Shown piece by piece: positions 45,427 to 54,141 of a stretch of DNA of 64,000 bases. The stretch lies in contig JAEYFP010000041.1 of the NCBI GenBank assembly GCA_023402845.1, positions 62,001 to 126,000 of the forward strand, written 5' to 3'. The stretch comes from Bacillota bacterium. Its GTDB lineage: Bacteria; Bacillota; Clostridia; Lachnospirales; Lachnospiraceae. The position numbers were made by a program, and so were the translations under genes. The first letter of the stretch is position 1. The number at the start of each line of letters is the position of its first letter. The notes beneath the pieces were generated by a model that saw only the letters and a list, made by a program, of their open reading frames with translations, was not told the origin of the DNA and did no database searches.

Positions 45427-46238
45427 CTTGATAAGCAGGCAATAATTAACCCTGAGATTATGGATACGACATGTGTTGATTCTGAAAAGATATTTGAAGA
45501 TTATTTTTGTTTTTCACCGCCTTTTGAGGATAATGATAAAAAGAGAAAAGAGTTTCCAGATGCATTTATCGCTGAACAAATAAAGCATAGATTTGATGTT
45601 GATGAGATAGTGCAATAGTTAGTAAAGATAACGGCTATAAAAAAGCTTGCGGTGAATCAACAAATCATCTTTTTTTCGATTCTCTTGGTGATTTATATAA
45701 TGCGATTAGCAAGCAGGAACAAAGCTATAATGAAGCGATTGAGCTTGTTACAAATACATATAGGACAGTTATTTGCAGAAAGATACACTACATTTTACTG
45801 GAGGGGGATAATGTCAGTATAACTGGTCAGACAATAGACAGTGACGGAATTACCGAGGGTCATGAGTATGAAGACACTGAGGTTAGCAAGGTATCTGGGG
45901 TGACCTTTTCTATACATAACATTGACCAAGTAACTGATGAAGTAATAATCGCTACTTTGCAAGGCAAGGCGATTATTGAAGCATATTGTTCATATCATGA
46001 TTATGAAAATGTCGCGTGGGATTCAGAAGAAAAAAAGTATGTGTATTTGGATCAGGTAGAATTATTAGAAACACATGCAGCTCGATTTGCAATAAGAATT
46101 GAAATAGTAAAAGGAAGCGAGGAGTTGAAGGTATCTACCGGTTTAGTGTTGCTTGGAAGAAGCACACTAAAAAACACAGTGGATATTGGTGAGTTAGAAT
46201 ATTTGCAGGATATTGAAGATACAGATCGAGAAGGATGA
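45427..46238 (+). pseudogene. Decayed PIN-domain (DUF4935-like) gene
   Basis: Two frames give one protein. The first (45427-45618) reads EDYFCFSPPFEDND and KRKEFPDAFIAEQIK, then stops at TAG 45616. The second, shifted by -1, continues with VSKDNGYKKACGES, HLFFDSLGDLYNAI and runs to 46238. FPDAF and SKDNGYKKAC are the acidic motifs of PIN nucleases of the DUF4935 type. The N-terminal part is missing, cut off where the IS1182-like ORF ends at 45422. The C-terminal 110 residues (from 45900) remain open but have no recognised motif. Such nucleases act on RNA, often in stress or toxin roles; this copy is broken by both truncation and frameshift. Confidence 0.7.
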
Positions 46239-46610
46239 GGATTGCTTAAACGCAGTGAACATGAGGGTTATTTGGAAGAGGATTTAGTATATGGCTAGAT
46301 ATAGCAGGAAATTTGTGGGTGGTTTGAACGTATCGGTAGAGACAAACAGTAGCGATATGTTATGAGGTGTGGGTAGCCGTAAAATCAGCATTTTCGTGCT
46401 GTAATAAATGCAGTGTAAATCGTACTATAGTCAAAATTTTCTTGTATTTAGGAGACATAAAAGTGCATGTATATACCTGAAAAGAGGAAAACTCATCAAA
46501 TTGAATTCAATGACTTCAACTAGTCCTGCGGGATGGAAAATGAGCCTAAAAACGAGTGGGTAAAGTTTGAAAATGCATTTCCATGAAACAGGAAGGAAGT
46601 GAAGTACACA

Positions 46611-46670
46611 ATGATGTTTCCTTCCAACATCAGATATCCCCAGGACTTTTCTCTACTCAGTGAAGCAAGA
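46611..46670 (+). mobile_element. Short IS1182-type transposase relic
   Basis: Twenty codons read MMFPSNIRYPQDFSLLSEAR before a stop. They match the PSNIRYPKDVSLLNESR block of the IS1182-type transposase at 44491-44541, but differ at several residues, so this is the trace of another, older copy. The surrounding gap 46239-46721 (483 bases) holds no other gene that I can support. Confidence 0.55.
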
Positions 46671-46692
46671 TAGTCATTCAAGAGAAAGGATA

Positions 46693-46711
46693 GTTCAAAA
46701 AATACTTGAAC
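46693..46711. repeat. Inverted repeat just before the SDR start
   Basis: GTTCAA (46693-46698), 7 bases, TTGAAC (46706-46711), ending 10 bases before ATG 46722, where no good Shine-Dalgarno sequence is visible. It could form a small hairpin or be an operator; it is too short to be sure. Confidence 0.35.
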
Positions 46712-46721
46712 TGAGAAATCT

Positions 46722-47648
46722 ATGAAACAAGCAATCATTACAGGACCAACCGGTGCGATCGGCACTGCCCTGATTCAGACATTAATAGAATATGGTGTGG
46801 AAGTTACGGCGGTTTGTCATTGCGGTTCGAGCAGGATAAGCCGTATTCCTGTTTCTGATAAAGTTAGAATTGTGGAATGCGATCTCGATCAGATGAAGTC
46901 CTTACTTGAAATACTCGAACATGATTATGATGTATGTTATCATTTTGCATGGGCTTGTACGATCGGAGATTCCAGAAATAACATCGATGCACAGCTAAAG
47001 AACATTCAGTATACAATGGATGCCGTTGAGGTGGCGAACGCTTTGGGCTGTCATCGGTTTATTGGTGCTGGGTCGCAAGCAGAATATGGCCGTTATGAAG
47101 GAGTTTTAAATAACGAGACTCCTACATTTCCGGAGAACGGATATGGGATCGCTAAGTTATGCGCGGGTCAGTTCAGCAGAATCAGGTGTGAACAACTGGG
47201 CATGGACCACATATGGACGAGGGTGCTCAGTGTATATGGACCGTGTGATGGAGAGAATACATTGGTCATGTCGATGATTGCACAGTTGCTGAAAGGGGAA
47301 AGGCCTCTTTGCACAAAGGGAGAACAGATATGGGATTATATTTACTCAAAAGATGCTGCCAATGCGTTTTATTTGTTGGCTGATCATGGAAAAAGTGGTA
47401 AGATATACTGTATAGGAAGCGGAAAAGGAATTCCGCTGGCAGAATATATAAGGATAATTAGGGATTGTATAGATCCGACACACGAGATTGGCTTCGGGGA
47501 GATTCCTTATAGCGAGAAGCAGGTCATGTACTTGTGTGCGGATATTAATGACTTAATGAAGGATACTGAATTTTATCCCTCTTATTCTTTTGAACGAGGG
47601 ATAAAAGAAACGATTGCATGGGTTAGACAGATGGGAGAGAAGAACTGA
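46722..47648 (+). CDS. NAD-dependent SDR, possible CDP-sugar reductase/epimerase
   Basis: A 308-residue extended SDR with the dinucleotide motif TGPTGAIGTALI, FHFAW-type second strand in VCYHFAWACT, and the catalytic YGIAK. It belongs with CDP-abequose/paratose synthase and NDP-sugar 4-epimerase relatives. Since it opens the gene run that codes for two glucose-1-phosphate cytidylyltransferase paralogues, CDP-glucose dehydratase and the 3-dehydrase, it most likely reduces or epimerises C4 of a CDP-3,6-dideoxy-4-keto sugar. Which sugar results (abequose, paratose or other) cannot be read from sequence. Its stop overlaps the next start by one base. Confidence 0.72.
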   Translation: MKQAIITGPTGAIGTALIQTLIEYGVEVTAVCHCGSSRISRIPVSDKVRIVECDLDQMKSLLEILEHDYDVCYHFAWACTIGDSRNNIDAQLKNIQYTMDAVEVANALGCHRFIGAGSQAEYGRYEGVLNNETPTFPENGYGIAKLCAGQFSRIRCEQLGMDHIWTRVLSVYGPCDGENTLVMSMIAQLLKGERPLCTKGEQIWDYIYSKDAANAFYLLADHGKSGKIYCIGSGKGIPLAEYIRIIRDCIDPTHEIGFGEIPYSEKQVMYLCADINDLMKDTEFYPSYSFERGIKETIAWVRQMGEKN

Positions 47649-48421
47649 TGAAAGCAGTCATATTAGCCGGGGGCTCCCGCAGCACAATCAATAATGATTC
47701 CGAAGGGATACCGAAGCCAATGGTAGAAATTGGAGAGAAGCCAATTCTTTGGCATATTATGAAGATGCTTTCTTCTCATCATGTCAGAGAATTTATTATT
47801 TGTGGTGGTTATAAGGTGAATCTGTTGAAAGATTATTTTAGAGATTTTTATATTTACCAATCTGATATTACAGTGGATTTGCAGAACAATCAAGTAATCT
47901 GCCATAAGAACAGAACAGAGGATTGGCAAGTCACTGTGGTGGATACGGGCATAGAATCTTTGCCAGGCCAAAGGCTGTTGCAAGTAAAGGAATATGTGGG
48001 TAATGAAGATTTTTTGGTTGTGCACGGAGATTGCCTTTTTGATATTGATATTACGTATCTGATTAAGCATCATAAGGAAAATGGAAAAGTACTCACACTT
48101 TCGGTGGCAAAACCCACCGGCAGAAATGCCGCACTTCCAATTGATAAAAATGGATTATACTTGGAAGAGGGAGAGGCACTGCTGCCTCAGAATCAAATGT
48201 GGGCAGATGCTTGCTGTAGGATTTTCAAACCGGAGGTTTATTCTTATTTAGAAAAAGAAGATGATATTGGGGATCCTTTATTTCGCGCCCTTTCACACGA
48301 GAATCATATGATCAGTTATTTTCATGATGGCTTTTGGTGTCCGGTTGAGACAATAAGAGACAAGGTATATCTCGAACAGTTATGGCAGAGTAAAAAAGCA
48401 CCATGGAAAAACTGGGAATAG
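47648..48421 (+). CDS. Divergent glucose-1-phosphate cytidylyltransferase paralogue
   Basis: A 257-residue nucleotidyltransferase similar to RfbF over its whole length (PKPMVEIGEKPILWHIMK, FIICGGYKVNLLKDYF, YQSD) but with altered catalytic positions. The N-terminal signature GGMGTRL of RfbF reads GGSRSTI here, so the Gly-Thr-Arg that holds the triphosphate is lost, and the metal site YGDG reads HGDC, keeping Asp128 but not the following Gly. It may be inactive, regulatory or specific for another substrate. It lies immediately before the canonical RfbF copy, with a 19-base gap. Confidence 0.75.
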   Translation: MKAVILAGGSRSTINNDSEGIPKPMVEIGEKPILWHIMKMLSSHHVREFIICGGYKVNLLKDYFRDFYIYQSDITVDLQNNQVICHKNRTEDWQVTVVDTGIESLPGQRLLQVKEYVGNEDFLVVHGDCLFDIDITYLIKHHKENGKVLTLSVAKPTGRNAALPIDKNGLYLEEGEALLPQNQMWADACCRIFKPEVYSYLEKEDDIGDPLFRALSHENHMISYFHDGFWCPVETIRDKVYLEQLWQSKKAPWKNWE

Positions 48422-48440
48422 AAATGGTCGAGGTGAAGTT

Positions 48441-49211
48441 ATGAAAGTAGTCATACTGGCAGGCGGAATGGGAACAAGGCTTGGTGAAGAGACGGCTTTA
48501 AAACCCAAGCCAATGGTAGAAATAGGTGGGAAGCCGATATTGTGGCATATTATGAAAAGTTATTCGACATACGGCTTTCATGAATTCGTGATCTGTTGCG
48601 GGTATAAAGGCCCTATGATCAAAGAATACTTTATTAATTATTATCATTATCAGTCGGACTGTACTTATGGTCTTAAGACGCAGGAATTCCATACGAAGAG
48701 ATCAGAGGTAGAGCCGTGGAAGGTGACTCTTGTTAACACAGGGCTTCATACGCTGACGGCCGGTCGCATTCTTAGGGCAAAAGAATACATTGGCGAGGAG
48801 CAATTTATGCTCACGTATGGGGATGGCGTGGCCGATGTAGATGTGAATGAATTACTCGCCTGCCATGAGGCGTCGGGAAAGGTTGTCACCATTTCAACAA
48901 CACAACCTTCCGGCAGGTTCGGAGCGGTAAGGATCGAAGAAGATGGCACGATAGACAGCTTTGCAGAGAAGGCCAGGAAAGACCAATCCTGGGTCAACAT
49001 GGGATTCATGGTGTGTGAATCCAAACTGTTCGGCTATTTAGGGGATGGAAGTGAGATGCTTGAGTCGGGACCTTTTGAGAAGCTGGCTGCGGATAGGCAG
49101 ATGAATGCCTATCGCCATCCGGGGTTTTGGTCTCCGATGGACAATCTGCATGATAAAAATTATTTAGAGGGACTTTGGCATTCGGATACAGCACCGTGGA
49201 AAATTTGGTAA
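48441..49211 (+). CDS. rfbF: Glucose-1-phosphate cytidylyltransferase
   Basis: A 256-residue enzyme that makes CDP-glucose from CTP and glucose-1-phosphate, the first step to CDP-3,6-dideoxyhexoses. All hallmarks are present: LAGGMGTRLGEET, KPKPMVEIGGKPILWHIMK, FVICCGYKG, YGDGVADVD with the metal-ligand Asp128, and SFAEKAR. Length is that of RfbF/AscA. GAGGTGA precedes the ATG. It works with the dehydratase at 50410 and the PLP enzyme at 51593; an acyltransferase gene lies between. Confidence 0.92.
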   Translation: MKVVILAGGMGTRLGEETALKPKPMVEIGGKPILWHIMKSYSTYGFHEFVICCGYKGPMIKEYFINYYHYQSDCTYGLKTQEFHTKRSEVEPWKVTLVNTGLHTLTAGRILRAKEYIGEEQFMLTYGDGVADVDVNELLACHEASGKVVTISTTQPSGRFGAVRIEEDGTIDSFAEKARKDQSWVNMGFMVCESKLFGYLGDGSEMLESGPFEKLAADRQMNAYRHPGFWSPMDNLHDKNYLEGLWHSDTAPWKIW

Positions 49212-49262
49212 GAAAAATGAAAAGCTTAACAGTGCTTGATGCTGCGGGGGATAAGAGTTGTT

Positions 49263-50303
49263 ATGTTATTAAACACTGATGAAAGATTTAAGAAAAAAAC
49301 GGTACTGTCGTTTATTTGTGCAGTCATGGTTCTCTATATACATGCAGATAACACCGCTCAGTATTCATTGAATTTAAATAGTTTGTTGGGAAAAGTAGTC
49401 TATTTTATTGAAACTGATTTATTAGAGAATGTCACAATGGTTGCCGTACCATTCTTTTTCTTACTAAGCGGAGTCTTTTTCTTTAAAAATTATTCATGGA
49501 ATAAACTGCTTGATAAATATAAATCTCGCATAAAAAGCTTGTTGATTCCTTATCTGGTGTGGAATGCTTTTTATGTGGTCATGGCAATTTTATTTAATGT
49601 GCTGCCATATGTGTCTGCTTTTGTGAGTGATTCATGGAAGATGAATCCCATTAATTTTAAAAATATTGCAGAGGGTTTATTCTTTTATAAATATCATTCC
49701 GTATATTGGTTTTTGTTTCAACTAATTCTATTTATTACAATTTCCCCGGTTTTGTTTGCATTACTTAAGAATAAGATATTAGGACTATGTATTATCATAA
49801 TTTTACTATTTTCTCCTGTCTATAGCCAAAATGTTCAGTTGGTCAATCTGGAACAATTATTTTATTTCTTTCTAGGCGGATTTCTCGGATATCATTATTT
49901 TACAATAGTTATTACAGCTAACATTAATAAAAAGAAAAGAATGATGGCGGTGGCGGGATTTATAATTTTGTTATTGATTGATAAAATGACAGGGGCCAAT
50001 CCAATTTGGCATCGCGTGGTAATTGTTGCTTATATTGCGGTACTTGTTTATGGCATTGATCTTTTCGGAAAAATTCAAACGGCAAAATATATGTCTTACA
50101 CCTTTTTTATATACTCTTCTCATTTATTTGTGCTTAGTATGTTAAAGCTGCTGTTTAGAAAAAATCTTCCAGAAACAGAACTGTTTGCGCTCTTAAATTT
50201 TTTATTGCTACCTGTTATAGCATTGGTGATTATTATTTTGATTGCGAATTTACTGAAAAAAGGATTTCCTAAATTATTTAGTATTTTAAATGGCGGTAGA
50301 TAA
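49263..50303 (+). CDS. Acyltransferase family 3 membrane protein
   Basis: A 346-residue protein with about ten helices. The first helix (VLSFICAVMVLYIHAD) has the conserved His, then VAVPFFFLLSGVFFF and YKSRIKSLLIPYLVWN, all typical of acyltransferase family 3. Likely transfers an acyl group, probably acetyl, to a surface sugar. The start is uncertain: ATG 49263 gives the usual short N-terminus, while ATG 49239 and TTG 49236 are also in frame, and no strong ribosome site supports any. It interrupts the CDP-sugar genes. Confidence 0.78.
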   Translation: MLLNTDERFKKKTVLSFICAVMVLYIHADNTAQYSLNLNSLLGKVVYFIETDLLENVTMVAVPFFFLLSGVFFFKNYSWNKLLDKYKSRIKSLLIPYLVWNAFYVVMAILFNVLPYVSAFVSDSWKMNPINFKNIAEGLFFYKYHSVYWFLFQLILFITISPVLFALLKNKILGLCIIIILLFSPVYSQNVQLVNLEQLFYFFLGGFLGYHYFTIVITANINKKKRMMAVAGFIILLLIDKMTGANPIWHRVVIVAYIAVLVYGIDLFGKIQTAKYMSYTFFIYSSHLFVLSMLKLLFRKNLPETELFALLNFLLLPVIALVIIILIANLLKKGFPKLFSILNGGR

Positions 50304-50409
50304 GATGTACTGTCTTTATAAGTGGAAATTTGATAAAATAGAAGTAGCAGACGTCAGAAAACTTGCAGAGGTGAATTCTGGAATCTTATTAAAATGCGGA
50401 GGCAATGCA

Positions 50410-51546
50410 GTGAATTACGACTACATGAATAATTTTTATAGCAGAAAAAAGGTACTCGTTACCGGCCATACCGGCTTTAAGGGGACGTGGCTCTGCCAGA
50501 TATTAAAGGAATTGGGGGCTGATGTGATCGGATATGCATTAAATCCGCCGACAGAGCCGAGTTTGTTTGTGTTGACCGCTTCGGATCAAGATATTCGCTC
50601 CTATATCGGAGATATCCGTGACAGGGAATACCTGGTGCGGGTATTTGAGAGCGAGCAGCCGGAAATTGTCATTCATATGGCGGCGCAGCCGCTTGTGCGG
50701 GAGTCGTATGCAAATCCGGCGGATACGTATGAAACGAATGTGATGGGCACAGTGAATCTGTTGGAGTGCGTGAGACTGACATCTTCGGTTAAATCTGTTG
50801 TAAACGTGACAACGGACAAGGTCTATCGGAACAATGAATGGGACAGGGGATATGTGGAGACAGATGTGCTGGATGGCTATGATCCTTATTCAAACAGCAA
50901 GTCCTGCTCGGAGCTTGTGACGCATAGCTATGTGCAGGCTTTTTTAAAGGTGCAGGGTGTTGCGGTTTCGACTTGCCGGGCGGGTAATGTGATCGGCGGC
51001 GGTGATTTTGCAAAGGATCGGATTATCCCGGATTGTGTCAGGACAGCGGAACGGCTGGTGAGACAAGGAAGCAGTACGGCAGAGGGTGGTATTGTGGTGA
51101 GAAATCCACATTCCACGCGCCCTTACCAGCACGTGCTGGAGCCGCTGTTTGCATATCTGATGGTGGCACAGGAGCAGTATGAACGGCCGGAGCTTGCAGG
51201 CTGTTATAATGTGGGGCCCGAGGATGATAACTGCATTACGACCGGCGAGCTGGTGGATTTGTTCTGCAAGCTTTGGAATAAGGCACAGGATTCTAAGGGA
51301 TATGAGAAGCTGGCATGGATTAATCAGTTTGACGGAGGGCCTCATGAGGCCAATTTTTTAAAGCTGGACTGTACAAAGCTAAAGCATACCTTTGGATGGG
51401 AACCAAAGTGGTCCATAGAGAAAACGTTGGAACAGGTAGTGGAGTTTGAACTATTACGTCTTTTGGCATATAATGAAAATGAAAATCTGGAATCTGTGTT
51501 GTGCGCATGTATGCACAGGCAGATTGAGGAATATAGAAAGTCCTGA
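50410..51546 (+). CDS. rfbG: CDP-glucose 4,6-dehydratase
   Basis: A 378-residue SDR that converts CDP-glucose to CDP-4-keto-6-deoxyglucose. LVTGHTGFKGTWL, HMAAQPLVRESY, NVTTDKVYRN, the catalytic YSNSK and RAGNVIGGGDF, and RPYQHVLEPL are the signature of RfbG/AscB. I use GTG 50410, which has GGAGG exactly 7 bases upstream; the longer frame to 50290 overlaps the previous gene and adds non-homologous sequence. ATG 50425 is another candidate. Acts in the cytosol between RfbF and RfbH. The stretch 50304-50409 holds no convincing promoter. Confidence 0.92.
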   Translation: MNYDYMNNFYSRKKVLVTGHTGFKGTWLCQILKELGADVIGYALNPPTEPSLFVLTASDQDIRSYIGDIRDREYLVRVFESEQPEIVIHMAAQPLVRESYANPADTYETNVMGTVNLLECVRLTSSVKSVVNVTTDKVYRNNEWDRGYVETDVLDGYDPYSNSKSCSELVTHSYVQAFLKVQGVAVSTCRAGNVIGGGDFAKDRIIPDCVRTAERLVRQGSSTAEGGIVVRNPHSTRPYQHVLEPLFAYLMVAQEQYERPELAGCYNVGPEDDNCITTGELVDLFCKLWNKAQDSKGYEKLAWINQFDGGPHEANFLKLDCTKLKHTFGWEPKWSIEKTLEQVVEFELLRLLAYNENENLESVLCACMHRQIEEYRKS

Positions 51547-51592
51547 TTCGGTGAAGGCTGAATATCGGCGGACAGGGAATGGAGATTGGAAG

Positions 51593-52927
51593 ATGTTTGA
51601 TAATAAAACAGAGCAGCAGGCTCGTGAGGAAATTCTGGAGGCGGTAGGAGGATATTGCGAGAAGTACCATAACAAAAGGAAGCTATTTGAGGAGGGCGAT
51701 CGTATCCCGTATGCGTCCAGGGTTTATGACAGCGCAGAAATGAAAAATCTTGTGGACAGTGCGCTGGAATTCTGGCTGACCTCGGGGCGGTATACGGACG
51801 AATTTGAAAAAAAGCTTTCTGACTATCTGGGGGTGAAATACTGCTCTCTTGTGAATTCAGGGTCTTCGGCAAACCTGAATGCTTTTATGGCATTAACTTC
51901 ACCGCTGTTAGGAGAGCGGGCAGTGCGGCGCGGTGATGAGATCATTACGGTGGCGGCAGGCTTTCCGACAACGGTGACGCCGATCATTCAGTATGGTGCG
52001 GTACCGGTTTTTGTGGATGTTACGCTCGGACAGTATAATGTGGACGTAACAATGCTTGAGGAGGCATATTCACCGAAGACAAAAGCAGTTATGCTGGCAC
52101 ACACACTCGGTAATCCGTTTGATTTAAAGGCTGTGAAGGAATTTTGTGAAGCACATCAACTGTGGCTGATTGAGGATAATTGTGATGCGCTCGGCTCGAA
52201 ATACATTCTGGATGGTAAGGAGTATTTTACGGGTACGATAGGAGACATCGGTACATCGAGCTTTTATCCGCCCCATCATATGACTATGGGAGAAGGTGGA
52301 GCTGTCTATACGAATGATCCGCTGCTGCACAAATGCATTCGTTCTTTTAGAGACTGGGGTCGGGACTGTGTTTGTCCATCCGGTCACGACAATTTTTGTG
52401 GGCACCGTTTTGACAGACAATACGGAGAGCTGCCGCTTGGATATGATCATAAGTATGTTTATTCTCATTTTGGCTATAATTTGAAGGCGACAGATATGCA
52501 GGCTGCCGTCGGATGCGCACAGCTTGAGAAGTTTCCCTCGTTTGTAGAACGAAGGCGTGAGAATTTTGCCCGTCTTAGCACGGGACTTGCGGGGCTTACG
52601 GATAAGCTGATTTTGCCGGAGGCATGTGAAAATTCTGTCCCGAGCTGGTTTGGCTTTCTGATCACCTGTAAAGAAGGAGCTGACCGTAATGTGCTTGTAC
52701 AGAAGCTGGAGTGTGCCGGAGTCCAGACGCGTATGCTGTTTTCCGGTAATTTGATTAAGCATCCCTGCTTTGATGAAATGAGAAGATCCGGTGAGGGATA
52801 TCGCGTTGTCGGGGAACTCAAAAATACTGATCGCATTATGTCAGATGCCTTTTGGATCGGTGTTTACCCGGGGATGACGGAGGAAATGATTGATTATATG
52901 GTCCGAATGATTAAAGAGAATGTATAA
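51593..52927 (+). CDS. rfbH: CDP-4-keto-6-deoxyglucose 3-dehydrase (E1)
   Basis: A 444-residue PMP/[2Fe-2S] enzyme of the DegT/AspC fold that removes the C3 hydroxyl of CDP-4-keto-6-deoxyglucose. As in the Yersinia enzyme, the Schiff-base Lys is replaced by His (SSFYPPHHMTMGEGG, His228/229), and the cluster cysteines are present: EDNCDALG (Cys197) and CVCPSGHDNFC (Cys259, 261, 269). I use ATG 51593, with GGAG 8 bases upstream; the longer frame reaches into the RfbG coding region. The partner reductase E3 (RfbI/AscD), which supplies electrons, was not found in the window. Confidence 0.94.
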   Translation: MFDNKTEQQAREEILEAVGGYCEKYHNKRKLFEEGDRIPYASRVYDSAEMKNLVDSALEFWLTSGRYTDEFEKKLSDYLGVKYCSLVNSGSSANLNAFMALTSPLLGERAVRRGDEIITVAAGFPTTVTPIIQYGAVPVFVDVTLGQYNVDVTMLEEAYSPKTKAVMLAHTLGNPFDLKAVKEFCEAHQLWLIEDNCDALGSKYILDGKEYFTGTIGDIGTSSFYPPHHMTMGEGGAVYTNDPLLHKCIRSFRDWGRDCVCPSGHDNFCGHRFDRQYGELPLGYDHKYVYSHFGYNLKATDMQAAVGCAQLEKFPSFVERRRENFARLSTGLAGLTDKLILPEACENSVPSWFGFLITCKEGADRNVLVQKLECAGVQTRMLFSGNLIKHPCFDEMRRSGEGYRVVGELKNTDRIMSDAFWIGVYPGMTEEMIDYMVRMIKENV

Positions 52928-52980
52928 AAAGACGCGTCCATAACAGTTAGATAAAACAGATAGTTACGTGAGAGGGAGAG

Positions 52981-54141
52981 ATGCCAAAGATGAATGACAG
53001 GACACAGCATAGCCGCTTGTTATCCTTGGATGGTTTTCGGGGAGTTTGCGCAGTTATCATTGCGTTAATACATCATTATTACCGACATTTTTCTGCTGAA
53101 GTTACCCCGTTTCATTACCGTTATTGGAACATACTGGCTTCAAATGGATACTTGATAGTGGAGTTGTTTTTTGTAATTTCCGGTTTTGTAATTGCTTATA
53201 ATTATAAAAATAAGATTTACAGTGAGGACATAACATTCGGAAGTTTTTTTGGGAAACGGATGAAACATATCTATCCGGTATATTTGATTGCGCTTCTGCT
53301 GGTTTCTGTTTTTCAGGCAGGTGAAATTGTAGTGGCGGGAATTCCTTTTGTATTTGACGGATATGATTTCTATCATTTTCTGTTAAACCTGTTTTGTATA
53401 CAAACGGGTATTGTTGAAAATAGTATTACATTTAATGGTCCTGCATGGTGTATTTCTGTTGAATTATTATGCTATGCAATCTGGTATTTCCTTGCATGGA
53501 GAGGGAAGAAAAATAAGACATTTTATTATGTGAGTTGTGTTTGTTTGATTATTTTTGGCTTAATGATTTTGCGACAGGGCTGGAATCTGCCGCTAATTAA
53601 TAGTTCTGTGGCAAGGGGGTATACATGCTTCTTTTTGGGAGCACTTTTGATGGAGGCAAACGAGGTATTGCCTGTTAAATTAAAATATCGAATTTCCGTA
53701 CTGGGGATAACTGCTTCATTACTCATGGTAATGATTGATAAAATGCGTACAAACGATATGTTTGGTGGTTTACAGTTTTGCTTTATTGTTTTGTTTGCGC
53801 CGGTTATTGTTTGGAGTGTGTTAAATGTTAAGGTGATTAAAGGGGTATTTGAAGCAAAACCTTTAGTGTACCTGGGCAAGCTGTCATTGGTCATTTACTT
53901 GATTCATTTTCCAATACAGTGTGCAATTCATTTGTTTTCTGCTGTATTGGGAATAGAGTTATATTACGGGTCTTTGAGTTTTTATGTATTTTATTGTCTT
54001 TGTGTGCTGGGTGTATCTGCTCTTTTATATGAAATTGTTGTGCGCAGACAGAATTTGATCTGGAGGAAAATAGAGCTCTATGCAAAAGGAGAAGCAGGGC
54101 AAGGCGTATATGAAAAAGAATATTCACTTGGAGATCGTTAG
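52981..54141 (+). CDS. Acyltransferase family 3 membrane protein (OafA-like)
   Basis: A 386-residue multi-pass protein. LLSLDGFRGVCAVIIALIHHYY has the R and His of the family, followed by VELFFVISGFVIAYNY and KRMKHIYPVYLIALL, matching OafA/ExoZ-type acyltransferases that O-acetylate polysaccharides. A GAGAGGGAG site precedes the ATG. First of three consecutive acyltransferase-3 genes; the next one starts inside its last 32 bases. Specificity unknown. Confidence 0.86.
   Translation: MPKMNDRTQHSRLLSLDGFRGVCAVIIALIHHYYRHFSAEVTPFHYRYWNILASNGYLIVELFFVISGFVIAYNYKNKIYSEDITFGSFFGKRMKHIYPVYLIALLLVSVFQAGEIVVAGIPFVFDGYDFYHFLLNLFCIQTGIVENSITFNGPAWCISVELLCYAIWYFLAWRGKKNKTFYYVSCVCLIIFGLMILRQGWNLPLINSSVARGYTCFFLGALLMEANEVLPVKLKYRISVLGITASLLMVMIDKMRTNDMFGGLQFCFIVLFAPVIVWSVLNVKVIKGVFEAKPLVYLGKLSLVIYLIHFPIQCAIHLFSAVLGIELYYGSLSFYVFYCLCVLGVSALLYEIVVRRQNLIWRKIELYAKGEAGQGVYEKEYSLGDR

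Noticed and set aside
51446..51592. N-terminal extension of RfbH
   Set aside because: It lies within the RfbG coding region, does not match the family, and the ATG at 51593 has GGAG 8 bases upstream.
52124..52762. Long minus-strand open frame (212 codons) inside rfbH
   Set aside because: It is the antisense of a strongly conserved rfbH region, has no ribosome site or family motif, and is a by-product of codon use.
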